64,000 bases of DNA. Origin: Cryptomeria japonica (lineage: Eukaryota > Streptophyta > Pinopsida > Cupressales > Cupressaceae). Shown here one piece after another: positions 10,772-21,866 of the stretch. The stretch spans positions 56,916 through 120,915 of the forward strand of contig NW_026729266.1 in the NCBI RefSeq assembly GCF_030272615.1. Reading direction: 5' to 3'. The notes under the pieces are model-generated. The model was not told the DNA's origin. It worked only from the letters and a program-made list of their open reading frames with translations, and did no database searches. The stretch's first letter is position 1. Every line of letters starts with the position of its first letter. The position numbers and the translations under genes are program-made.

Positions 10772-12399
10772 TGTAGGGGAAAGAGTGAGACTAAGTATGG
10801 AAACCCTAATCCCACTCTCATACACACTCATGGAATATGAAAGAGCCTAGGGAGGTAACACACATTGACTACTTCTTATGAGAAAGAGAGATTGGTGGAT
10901 TACCTCTTAGGTTTTCTATTCCTTTGTTGTAATTGAGAGAGAGGAATGAAGCAAAATGCAATCTAACCTAGAAAGCAAGTAAGCAAGCAAATCCTAATTT
11001 GAGAATGCAGATCAAAGAACAACTGATACACTGCTGAAAAATACATTTTAGAAGGTAAAATTAGAGGTGCACCTATGTCTGAAATCTGAGCAGAAATGTC
11101 CAGGACCAGAGTTCCACACCACTGTCTTGATTCTGCAATTCTAGAGCTGAAACTAATAGGAAGGATTCTGGAGCCTGCAAAGTGTTGTTCTGCCAAGTCC
11201 TATTGACAGAGGGTAGGACCATGGCACCATTCCACTATCCTAGGAAGGACCATGGTGCCACGCCCCTATCCTAGGGGTTTCTACCAGGATGTGCAATGCA
11301 GAACTGTCCCTGTGTGCTCTTCTGGTCCCGAAACTTCCAGCGACACTCGGATCTAAACCTGTACCTGAAGCTGAAAAAAAGGGTTTGGGGTGGCTATATA
11401 CGGTTTTTCCTTAGTCAAACCCCCATGTTGGTGATTTCCACCTCCATGAATAGCCGATAATGTACTAAAAATGTGTGTGCAAGATCCTAAGAATGAAAGT
11501 AAACAACCTAGAGCAACCCTAAAGAGTAAACCCTAATTGCTTATAATTGACAAAGTAAATGCTCTAAATACACAATGCAAAGTGGTCTAAAGTGTGAATG
11601 GGAATGAAAATGAAGCTCATGTAAAGACATGAAAACAACATGAAACCATACATAACCCCAAAGGAGAGGTACATGCCAATCCTAAGTCAGTTGTCTCCTA
11701 TTGTTCTTCTAAATCTGAAAAAGCCCCCAATTGATAAAATGAATGAATGTTGAATGTTGTTGAAGAATTTAAAGATCTACTCTTTTGCTGCAAACAAGGC
11801 TCTAATGCTCCAAAAAACTGCTCTTAGATTCTTAGAAGAAGACCCTTTTCAAATGAAGAAAGAGAGCTCTTAAATATGAAACCCTAGATCTTAATTTCAT
11901 GTTTAGGCCGACCTAGAATTTGAATTTACCACTAGTATTTTGTGGTTAAGCATTATTATATCATAGGATTGTGCTCTAAAAGTTTTGGAAAAAAATTGTG
12001 AACCATGTGCATTCCTGCCATGGTCCGAGCAACTTTTCACCAAATTTTTGGGGCCATTAGATTTGATAATATTAGAGCGCATCCCAAAGTTACAACTAAT
12101 TTCGAGATGTTTTGATATGTGAAATCGGGCCTAAACCTTGAAAATAAGACATAATTAGGGTTTATGATTAAATGATTCATTGGAGGAATAAGATGAAAAG
12201 GGGCACACTTAGGGTAAATGGTTGAACTTTAGAATATGTAAAGTGATGAAACAAAACCTTAGATTTAATTTAATTAATTAATTAAACTCTTAAAGGGGAA
12301 TTAGAAATGCAAGATGCAAGACACACTAAGGCAGGTGCTAGCTGGCCTAAGTGTAAAATTGTACCACCCTAGCAAGGGTATATAATTTATGACACTACA
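10772..12399 (-). repeat. 3' LTR of the Tat element
   Basis: This is a direct repeat of 21867-23516, 1628 bp long. Shared landmarks include GAGACTAAGTATGG near the lower edge and GACACTACA at the upper edge. It contains two short units built around GGACCATGGTGCCA near 11215-11265. On the minus strand it starts TGTAGTGTC. Confidence 0.9.
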
Positions 12400-12413
12400 T
12401 TTAGCCCCCACTT
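12400..12413 (-). promoter_or_regulatory. Polypurine tract of the Tat element
   Basis: The minus strand reads AAGTGGGGGCTAAA directly before the LTR start TGTAGTGTC. Confidence 0.7.
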
Positions 12414-13405
12414 TAGTAGTGATATGACACTATGTGCATATGCAAGATAAAGTATAGAAAAGTAAACATCATTTGAAAAACATGATATATCCATAAGTTA
12501 TCGAATGAAGCCCCCAATGGTATCTACAGTACATAATTAGGAACCCCACCCTACAAAACTACATGTTAGATCACAAAATCACCTAAATGCTTACTAAGGA
12601 AGGTGATGAAATTTGTGGGTAGCTATATGTCCCCCTATTTCGACTTTCTTATTAGTGAGGTGAAACATGGTATCATGTTTTCCATAACGAATTGTGATAA
12701 AGATTTTGACGAATCAAGTTCACAAAAAGGATCTATTACTTATCCAAGAATATTATGGAACTAATGTAGAGTGAGAGGGAGAATTCATGATTCCAATGCC
12801 ACCGATGGTGCAAGAATTGGAGCTTCCTAGCTCAAGATATGATAAATTGAAGAAAAAGTGTAGAAATTAGGGTTTTAACTTAAAAACATAAAGTGAAAAA
12901 AGTACATAACACATAAATATGAAACTGGCACCTTCATTTGTCACTATCTAACTTTTTTGCACTATTCATTGTAGAGGAGCCCACATACAAGCCATCACGC
13001 CTTGATGCCAGCCTAAGCGACCTATGAGGATGGAGATCCTATGCCAGTCCATACTCACCAGCTGACCGCTTGATGAGGTGAGTTGACTTTTCGTTGACTC
13101 CATTTGACTTTTTTGTGTTTTCATATTTTTAGAAATGATGATGTCATCTCCTAGTCTAGGCTTGGGCCCCCTCTTCAGACACCTAAGGGTCCTAGGGCAC
13201 CCTGGTCATCCTAGGGTGCCATGGTCCCCTCTAGGCACAATGGTCCTAGTAGGGCACCCTGGTCCACTTAGGGCACCTTGGTCCCTGTTCAAGGCGACCA
13301 ATGATGACACAGGATTAGCCGACATGAATGTTAGAACTGATAGAATGATTGTAGTGATAGTGATGATGATTGATTACTGACAATAGATTGTTTTGCATTT
13401 TGCAG

Positions 13406-15050
13406 ACACTGCCATACATCTGCGAGTATATCGCCGGTCTCACCTTTCAGAGCCTTTGGGAGTAGATCCCAAGGCTAATAGTGGGAGAGAGGGATTTTCT
13501 ACATGTAGTGGGCTTGTGGTATGCGATGACCATGGCAGCCATATGATTCCATTCTGCGATGTTGATGACATTGATGGAGAGGTGGGATGCAGACACCTCA
13601 ACATTCTCACTACCTATGGGGGAGATGATGGTCACCCTTGAGGATGTATACCGCATTATGTGCCTTCCCATTAGAGGAGAGACCATGAGATATCGATCTG
13701 ACCGGATAGAGGAGGATTACAAGAGAGAGCAGGTATATTCTATGGGAAGAGTGATGCACAGTGAGACAAGGGGTCGTATCATGGTTAGCTGGCTCCTACA
13801 CCCTATCGACAAGGTTCCATTGGTGAGGGGACTCATGATTGTAACCCTTGAATTAGCCATGTGCCCTAATGGGGACGACAAACATATGCATGGAGGACTC
13901 ATCTATGCCATATGAGTGATGGAGAGACACAGGAGAGTATACTCTTGGGGTCAGAGCATGCTCATGTATCTCTATCACGACCTTAGGGAGTATGTGTTTG
14001 GGCAAGGATACAGCCTGATGACATGCACGCTACTATAGGTGTGGATGTTTGAGCATATTACCTGCACTAGGCCTGGTTGAGCCCCCATAGAGCTATTCCT
14101 AGAGAAGCCTAGGGTATTTTCTTATCCTCTTACCCTTGAGTGGTGATTGGGCGATCTCCTGTATTGGAGGTTGAGCTTGGATAGATTGATAGCAGGCGGG
14201 GTCATATGGAGACCCTACCTCAGGATGTACATGTGCGCAGGGATACATAGGAAAATGTTCAACATGCAGAGGAACCGTTTATTAGAGGGGTGGTACAGCC
14301 ACATAGTCATTCCCTTCTACTTTGACCAAGTTCGGCGACAGTTCGGGTTCAGGCAATGTGTTCCTATTGATGTGCCTGTGTACATTTGATACTCATGCAT
14401 GATGTCGAGGCTAGGACCCATTCCTAGGCCTACCAGTGATGAGATCGATATTACAAAATCAGATGGGTCAAATGAGGGCATAGCGATAGATTATAGAGAT
14501 GATTCAGATGCACATCGACCGTACATCACATGGTGGGTGAGTACATACCCTGGAGCCATGTTCCCAGTAGACTTCCTTGGAGGGAGCCTTGGACCATGGA
14601 GACAATTAGTTGACGAAAATGAATATGATGCATCTGAGGAGGGCTCAGATGATCAAGCTGATGATACAGAGGAGCAAGAGACAGGCAGAGATGGAGATGA
14701 TCTTGATACCGAAGAGGGAGATCAAAATGGAGATGATTAGGAGGATGGAGATGAGGAGGAGGGTGACAAGGACGACGAGGAGGATGATGAGGAGGACAAT
14801 GAGGAGGAGGATGAGGAGGATGACGAAGAGGAGGAGGAGGACAAGTCAAATGCAGTCGCTCATCACTCTAGGGAGGATACCATAGCCCTAGATCCACCAA
14901 GTCTCCCACTTTAGGTGGAGAGGGACCCTAGAAGGGGTCCTAATCCTGGTCCCCATCGGCCCACACCTACTATACAAAGGCAGTATGAGCGCGGAGAGCC
15001 TAGCAGATCCCAGTCTTAGGCAATTGCTATCCACAATCCCTACTAGTGAG
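13406..15050 (+). pseudogene. Antisense accessory ORF, plant mobile domain (PMD)-like, with acidic tail
   Basis: One plus-strand frame runs from the splice-acceptor-like site TTTTGCATTTTGCAG (ends 13405) to about 15050, broken by a handful of stops. Residues around 13570-13690 read MLMTLMERWDADTSTFSLP, then GEMMVTLEDVYRIMCLPI. This matches the ERW...TFHLP.GE.T.TL.DV..L.GLPI pattern of PMD proteins such as the MAIN/MAIL family. Later blocks include LYHDLREY, the WMFEHI block, and RPYLRMYMC. A strongly acidic tract (about 14620-14850) follows. It lies between integrase and the 3' LTR of the Tat element on the opposite strand. Function in the element is unknown; the family assignment rests on motif recall, not a search. 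Confidence 0.72.
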
Positions 15051-15157
15051 AGCGAGATCTAGATAAAGTGTCATGTTATTGATTTAATTTATGTATCTTA
15101 CTTACTTAGATTTGATGATATAGAATGTTACTGATAGAAATTTCTCTTTATCTTGTA

Positions 15158-15530
15158 GCTACCATCCAAGAGTGGCGTTCTCTAATTCAAAATACAGTGA
15201 CAAACCTTATTGTGACTGAGCACATTCCTAGTTCCTCACAAATATCGTATAGATCCCAGAGGAATGCAGGATGACATGAGGACATTTTGTCCCCTATTCA
15301 AACGGAGGTGGAGGTCCCATGAGAGAGATTATGATAGATAGAACGTGACCTAGCAGCATCACAGACAGAGGCAACCACATACTGAGGGATCATGATGGAG
15401 AGGGATCGTAGGAGTTCCTCGCGGAGTCACTTGCAGTCCATATCATGATATACCCCCATGGAGCCACCCCCACGGCCAGATTAGGAGGGGGAATCTAGCC
15501 ACCATCCTTCAGTTACTAGTTCTAGGGATA
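15158..15530 (+). pseudogene. Possible last exon of the antisense PMD-like gene
   Basis: After a pyrimidine-rich stretch ending TTATCTTGTAG (about 15157), a frame reads ATIQEWRSLIQNTVTNLI and continues with a few stops and Arg/Ser-rich sequence to about 15530. A GTGAGAG donor-like site lies near 15046. The coding character is moderate and the splice model is inferred. Confidence 0.3.
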
Positions 15531-15539
15531 GGAGATGAT

Positions 15540-16110
15540 TTTGATGTATTGATGTATATATTATGATACTCATGGATATGTTATTTTAATTTTTGAACAA
15601 TATACACATTGCTTATATTAGAATTAACATATTGAGTAATGAGCATGTATATCTAATTTTAATTTCTATGTGATTGATTTCTCAATGCTTCATGATTAAA
15701 TTGATACATGTGTGATTTAATTAGATAACTAAGTATTTAATCAAATGCTACTTTAATTATGCAAAAGAAGAATGTATTAAGCCTTAGAACTATATAACTA
15801 GTGTGATTTAATTAACTCTAATTAAACACAACATGATATAATTCTACTTAACACATAAGAAAATGTATAACATGCTAGCACATATGAAATGTAAATCTAT
15901 TACAATTTACATAAAAAGAATCAAAGATAAACAACAAAGTAATAAAACATGCTTGTCGAGAATGAAGTAATGCAAACCAAACAATATAACATCATTCAAT
16001 CTTACCTATTTTAATGAAGACATGCTAACATATTACCCAATTTTTAAGAAAGGGATAGAGAGAGAGAGAGAGAGAATAAAGAAGACTAGGAAGAGAGAAA
16101 GAAAAAGAAA
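15540..16110. other. AT-rich stretch inside the Tat element
   Basis: No coding signal is visible. A short GA microsatellite occurs at about 16056-16074. The stretch separates the antisense gene from the integrase C-terminus. Confidence 0.5.
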
Positions 16111-16115
16111 AATAA

Positions 16116-17497
16116 CTAGGCATAGTATCTATGAAGGTGCATAGCATTTATGGGTTCCTTGAGAGGCGTACCTTCCACATTTGCTATCCTGTAAGAACCT
16201 GATCCATAGACCTTAACAACACTGTATGGTCCAAGCCAATTAGGGCTGAGTTTTCCTTTCTCTTCTGGTAAGGCATTCACGTAACGTCGATTCTTGTAAA
16301 GGACCAAATCACCTACTAAAAAGGAATGTTGTAGCTTCGTTGCAAAGTTTTATGATATGCTTGAATATGCTCGAGGGCATTTATACACCGTTCATCAAAA
16401 ATCTCAATTTTTTGAAGTCTATGCTCTCTATAGGAATCATCATCCACTATACCCCTAAGAGAAACTCTTAGAGAAGGAATTTATAACTCCAAAGGCATAA
16501 TGGCATTAGCACCATAAACAAGATTATAAGGAGTACAACCCATAGAAACACCTACACTCATGCTATAGGCCCACAGATCATAGGTTAATTGAGTATGCCA
16601 ATCCTTACCATGCTTGTTTATAGTCTTTCAGATAATTTGTTCAATTATCCTATTAGAAGACTCAGCTTGACCATTTGATTGAGGATAATTTGGTGTATAA
16701 AATCTATGTTGAATATTATATTTCTCGAGAAAATTCTTCACATCCTTATTTTTTGATGTCGTTCCATTAGCTCAAACTAAGGCAGAAGGTATCCCAAATT
16801 GAGAAATAATGTTTTCCAAAATTAATTGACAAATTACTTCAACGATAGTGGATCAAAGAGGAACAACTTCCACCCATTTCATAAAGTTATCAGTGGTAGT
16901 TATGATGAAGGTATGTCCTTGAGATGAAGGAGGAGATATTTTACCAACAAGATCCAAATCCCATGTAGAAAAGGGCCAAGATTCTACCTACGATCGAAGT
17001 TCTTGGGCAGGGGCATGGATCAAATTGCTATGTTACTGACACTGATGACATATTTTAACAAATGCAAAGGAATCCTTTTCCATGGTTTTCCAATAGTATC
17101 ACATTTAGAGCAATATCTGAACTAAGGACCTACCCCCAAAATTCACCCCACAAGCACCTGAATGTGCTTCCTCAAGAGCAATAGGGATTTTATCTTTGTT
17201 TAAGCATCGAAGAAGAATGCCATTATAACCCCTCCTATAAAGAGCTTTACAAAGGATAATGTATGTAGCAACCAATTTACAAATCCTAATTGTAGTATTC
17301 TTACTTTAAGAGTCAGGAAAGGTACCATCACTCAAATATCTCATGATATGCGAATACCATTCATCAGAATCTATAATGCAACAATATGCCACATCACTAG
17401 GATTATCAGCAATAGCCAGGGTAGTGAGGTTGTGAATAGTGAATTTAAGATCTACAAAGGGGTCCTCTATAGACACAAGAGAGGAAACACATTCCAT
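16116..17497 (-). pseudogene. Tat element integrase remnant
   Basis: Minus-strand frames in order give a zinc-binding region (EEAHSGACG near 17170, then CHQCQ near 17040), the catalytic core (WPFSTWDLDLVGKI near 16970; IPSALV then a stop and NGTTSKN near 16780; NYPQSNGQAESSNRIIEQII near 16670) and a C-terminal piece ending NWLGPYSVVKVYGSGSYRI (16116-16307). The second catalytic Asp is not evident because its region is disrupted. Several stops interrupt the frame. Integrase inserts element cDNA into the genome; this copy cannot. Confidence 0.82.
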
Positions 17498-17521
17498 CGC
17501 ATTAGCGTGTCGATTATCTTT

Positions 17522-18118
17522 TCAAGGAACAAGCTCCATGGTATAAGAATTGAATTTTTGCAAGGATAAAGGTAGACCTCTATATTGTGATAATTTGTCT
17601 TGCTTAGCTTGATAAACTCCTATCACTTGTCTTATGATTAGTTGAGAATCTCCATAAATATGTAGATGTTTCACACTCAACACCAAGACTATTTTAATCC
17701 CAGCTATAAGAGCTTCATATTCAACAATGTTTTCGATACATAAGAAATTGAGACGATATGATAAAGGAATAGGCTTCTTTTGAGGAGAAATTAAGACCAC
17801 CCCTGCCCTCGATCCTGTACGAAACTTAGAGCCATCAAAGTACAATTCCCAAGTCTCATTAACCTCAATGGAAAAAATGTATTCATCTAAACAAGACTCT
17901 AGATTAGGTAGGGAGAAGGGTGAAGGAGCATCAACTAAGTGATCAGTCAACGCTTGACCCTTTATTGGATTTTGTGAGACAAACTTAAGGTCAAAATTGG
18001 TCAACATCATAACCCACTTAGCTAAATGTTTGGAAAGGTCAGTTTTGGAGAAAAGATGCTTAAGAGGATCAAATTTAATGATAACATGGATCTCAGCATT
18101 CAAGAGATAATGCCTCAA
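17522..18118 (-). pseudogene. Second (archaeal-type) RNase H domain of the Tat element
   Basis: A 198-codon open stretch starts with the end of the first RNase H/connection (MRHYLLNAEIHVIIKFDPLKH) and continues WELYFDGSKFRTGSRAGVVL, then IVEYEALIAGI and HIYGDSQLIIRQV. The Asp, Glu and Asp positions of an RNase H fold are retained in YFDGS, EYEAL and GDSQL. A second RNase H after the first is the diagnostic feature of Tat-type gypsy elements. Confidence 0.85.
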
Positions 18119-18169
18119 CTTTTGGGTTGCAAAGACTAAAGCAAGGCACTGTCTTTCTTTTGCAGAATA

Positions 18170-19240
18170 TCAGACTTCGTAATCGAGTAGAATGCGACTT
18201 ATGTAATAAACCAGGCCTTCTCTACCATCTTTATCACATTGTGCCAATAAGGCTACAAGAGCTTGATGGGAACCAGCGGTGTATAGAAGGAAAGTCTTAG
18301 TAGGATCAACAGGTTGAAGAATAGGAGGATTGGCCAAATAGGTCTTTAGGTCTTCAAATGCTTGATGATAAGCCTCATTCCATTGAAAAGCGATATTCTT
18401 TTTAAGCAATTATGTGAAGGGAAAGGTACGATCTGCAAGTTGAGAGACGAACCTATAAATAGCTTGGATCTTTCCTTGCAAACTTTTTACTTGGGAGACA
18501 TTCTTAGGAGGTGGCATGTTAACAATAACATCTATCTTCTTCGTATCCACCTCAATGCCATGATGTGAAACTATGAATCCTAATAGTTTTCCACTATCCA
18601 CACCAAAAACACATTTTTGGGGATTCAAACGCATATTATACTTATGAATTCTCTCAAAGATTTGACGAAGGATCTTAACATGATCTGTACGAAGAACAGA
18701 TTTGTCTAACGTTTGATCAATGTAATCTTCTAAGGTTTTATGCATATAGTCATGGAAGATGATATTCATAACATGCTAATAAGTTGCACTTGCATTTTTC
18801 AATCCAAAAGGAATCACAATCCAACAAAACGTACCCCAAGGGGTGGTAAAAGCAGTTTTATATTGATCTTGGGGATTAATGAAGATTTGATTATATCCTA
18901 AGAAACCATCCATAAAGATTGATAAAGAATGTCTACTACTAAATCCACTATTATATCGATATTCGGGAGAGGAAAGTCATCCTTTAAAGAGGCCTTGTTT
19001 AAATCTTGAAAATCCCTACACATCCTAATCTTGTTTTCAGCTTTAGCCATGACCACAATGTTTCAAATCCATGGTGAATAATCGATAGGATGAATGAATC
19101 TAGATTCCAACAGTTTTTTAATCCCAACTTTAACAAGTAATGCCACTTTAGGGTGAATCTTTCAAATCTTCTGCTTCACAGGTTTAGCATCACGAATTAG
19201 GACAATTTTATGAGTTAAAATCATAGGATCTACACCAAGC
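18170..19240 (-). pseudogene. Tat element reverse transcriptase and first RNase H
   Basis: The RT N-terminal part (about 19200-18900) reads KVGIKKLLESRFIHPI and FQDLNKASLKDDFPLP. The second part (18769-18410) reads MNIIFHDYMHKTLEDYIDQ, then RLNPQKCVFGVDSGKLLGFI and NMPPPKNVSQVKSLQGKIQA. The catalytic box is YIDQ instead of YVDD, losing one catalytic Asp. The first RNase H (18409-18170) has FLLYTAGSHQALVALLAQ, where the usual Asp is gone. Stops and frame changes occur between segments. It is inactive. Confidence 0.85.
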
Positions 19241-19253
19241 ATGTCAGAATATA

Positions 19254-20215
19254 TCAAACCAAATTTCTTAGAGAACTCATGTAACAACTCGACATACTGT
19301 TTTGCTCTTCTTTGTCAAGACATTTCCCTATCTTGATGATTTTGTCTTCAATACCAGGATCCATCTTGATATCAATGGTGTCATTTATCAAGAGATTGAA
19401 TTGTTGAGGAGTGTCTTTTAATTGAGGAAATAATTTAACTATCTCATTGTTATTTATTTCTTTCCTATAGTAAGATTCCATATTTAGACAATAGGGAAAA
19501 CTGCAGTTATGGTGATAATGAGGAAGGTTGTCATAAGCTCCCAAGAATTTAGCTAAGGAATCATCGGTAGAAAAAACATCCAAAGAAAAGACACAAGAAA
19601 GGTCACAGTCAATATATTCTGGATATTTTAGCGAAAGAGAAGTTGAAATGACATTAACACTAATAGATGGTCTCTTAGAGGCTTTAGTGTGCTTGAAAGG
19701 ATCATAACCAAGCACAAATGTCATATCACAGAAGATGTTTTCCAAGGGAACCTTAATATCTTGTTCTTGAGCACCACATCCATTTACATTATATCCACAC
19801 CTAGCTAGGATATGAAAACTAGGACCATAAAGGTTAGTCATTTGCGAAGAAGGAGGATTTGAAAAAGTGAAGGACCAAAATCCTTTAGACCACAAACTAA
19901 GGGAGATGAATTCTGAGAAGCCACCACAAAGTTATTACTCAATGACCTAGATAAAGTAGATTTCTTTTTAGGTTCTTCTTCTTCTTTCTTCTTTTCGACC
20001 TTAGGATCTCTAGGGGGATTTTATATTCCCCTATGAAAGTAGGATTGAAATCCAAGGATCCCCCATAATCTTCTACAAGAATATTTTTCAAGAGATAAAG
20101 TGTTCTCAATCGTAGAATCGGGCTGAGAAGACTCTTCCTCAAGAACCTTAGATCCACATGAGGAACTATTGGGAATCAATCCAAATATAAGAGATAGGTT
20201 TGATGAACTGGTCAC
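19254..20215 (-). pseudogene. Linker between protease and RT of the Tat element
   Basis: The largest open frame (19254-19895) contains ILARCGYNVNGCGAQEQ followed by PLENIFCDMTFVLGYDPF. The Gly-rich first part is reminiscent of the G-patch-like segment found at this place in some Tat elements, but this is a weak match. No catalytic motif is visible. Confidence 0.4.
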
Positions 20216-20329
20216 ACTAATCGAAGTAGAAACTTTAGAGGAATTGTCTAAGATAGTTGGGGAAGAATTTATTGAAGAGGATTTGGAATTTGATGTTTGT
20301 AAACAAGCCTAAAATCTTGTGTCACCTAA

Positions 20330-20641
20330 CTAGGTGTATGTTGTATTGTTGTGAATAAACTTGATTTGCCTATGCAATGTGGAAGGAACAACTTGCATGC
20401 TATGAATCCAGGGTCTCCCTAGCAACAAGATGTACATCAACTCTCCAGACATGACATGGATAGGTGTAGGTAAAGTAACATGACCTACCTTAACAAGAAA
20501 GGTGATGATACCTAATGAAGATTTAGCAACATTATCGAAGCCACAAATAGTGAGAGAATTAGGCTTAATAAGAGATGTATTAACATAGATCTTATGCAAC
20601 AAGTTAATGCTATAAACATTAATGCCAGATCCATTATCCAC
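20330..20641 (-). pseudogene. Tat element aspartic protease (retropepsin)
   Basis: It contains DNGSGINVYSINLL (active-site segment; the usual motif is D-S/T-G-S) and LLLGRPWIHSMQVVPSTLH, the C-terminal retropepsin block typical of plant gypsy elements. The active site reads DNGS, a common variant in this group. The protease cleaves the Gag-Pol polyprotein during particle maturation. Its frame is separated by a stop from the upstream segment at 20648-20830. Confidence 0.8.
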
Positions 20642-20647
20642 TAGTTT

Positions 20648-21697
20648 TCATCTTATCACCCTATCATTTACAATAACCACAATAATTAAGGGATCATATT
20701 GTTGTTGAACTTCACTAGAGGGAAGCTCATCTTGTGTAAACAAAATATGAGCCTTAGGTGTTGTAATAGAGTGAATCAAGGAAGCCATATTATTGGATGT
20801 CATTGCGGGTGGGACATTCAATATTTTCAAGGCATCTTATAGCATTTCATGATGAGTCGAGGAAGTTTGAAGTAAATCCCAAAGGGATATCTTGGCAGGA
20901 GTAGCCATAAGTTGTTCGACAAGATCATATTCCTTACCAAGGGTATGTGAAATGCAAGGTGCTTGAGGCAGAATGAGTTGAGGATTAGGTAGAGGAGTCA
21001 GAACAACTGAAGGAGGGTTAGGTTTCCTATTATTTATCATGTTATAGGTATGGGCAACTACATTATAACTCTCCTTAGTCAGTTGTCTAGCATAGCTATA
21101 AGGACTCTTAGTGGGATTCCTTCCTTGAACCATAATGATGGGCTTGTTGGGAGTGCTAAAGGAATCATGACTATATCCACCTTGAACCATGAAAAGAGGT
21201 TGATTAGGAAGAGGTGAAGTTGGAGAAGGACAAGCACCTTGGGCAACAAAGAGTGGTTTGCTATGTTCAGTCACATTGATCATATTGATTAACCTTTTAG
21301 ATGCATTATTCTTGTTTGAAAGTTTAGGAAAAGACATAAAGTCATCAAGGGTATCATCCAATAAAGCATGATCATAGTGATTGAAAGGCTTATATTTGGA
21401 CTCAAAAGGAGACATAACATAATAGAGGGAATCATGAGAGTCAACCGTGTTGCTAAATCTAGTGGAGGAGTTGATAGGAATGTGACCATGAGAGGAATCA
21501 TTCAACTTATCTTTCTCATCACCACGAAATGGCATAGTAACAAGGTTGATTAATTTTTGGGAAAATGTAGGTTTAGAAGGCTTAGGGTTAAAAAAATCAT
21601 CTAGAGCTTCATCTAATTCATCCTTACTAAACTCATAATAAAAAAAATTGCATACATAATCAAAAGCATGAACATATTGTAAATAAAAATTTAACAT
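20648..21697 (-). pseudogene. Gag-like region of the Tat element
   Basis: A long minus-strand frame at 20837-21697 (286 codons) and a short continuation at 20648-20830 precede the protease. It shows FSKDELDEALDDFFNPKPSK near the start and a proline-rich repeat around FMVQGG / IIMVQGR. No zinc knuckle is visible. It is assigned to gag by position; the frame may be the C-terminal part only, because little space remains before the 5' LTR. Confidence 0.5.
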
Positions 21698-21844
21698 TTT
21701 GAAATGAAAATTGAATGAAACTTAAACACACAATGCAAGGAAAATAAAAGGAACCTATCTCTTTTTTTCTAAATGTTTTGAAAGAAAATTAAATAAGTTA
21801 GATCTAGATCTAACAATGAAATGCAATGAAAATTAAATTGGATT

Positions 21845-21860
21845 CACATTGGGTTCACCA
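21845..21860 (-). promoter_or_regulatory. Primer binding site of the Tat element (tRNA not assigned)
   Basis: Six bases inside the 5' LTR the minus strand reads TGGTGAACCCAATGTG. On the plus strand this ends GGGTTCACCA, which looks like the 3' end of a tRNA including CCA. I could not assign the tRNA with confidence. Confidence 0.55.
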
Positions 21861-21866
21861 AAGATG

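Noticed and set aside
14526-14849. Minus-strand His/Pro-rich ORF
   Set aside because: It is the complement of the acidic GAN-repeat tract of the PMD-like gene.
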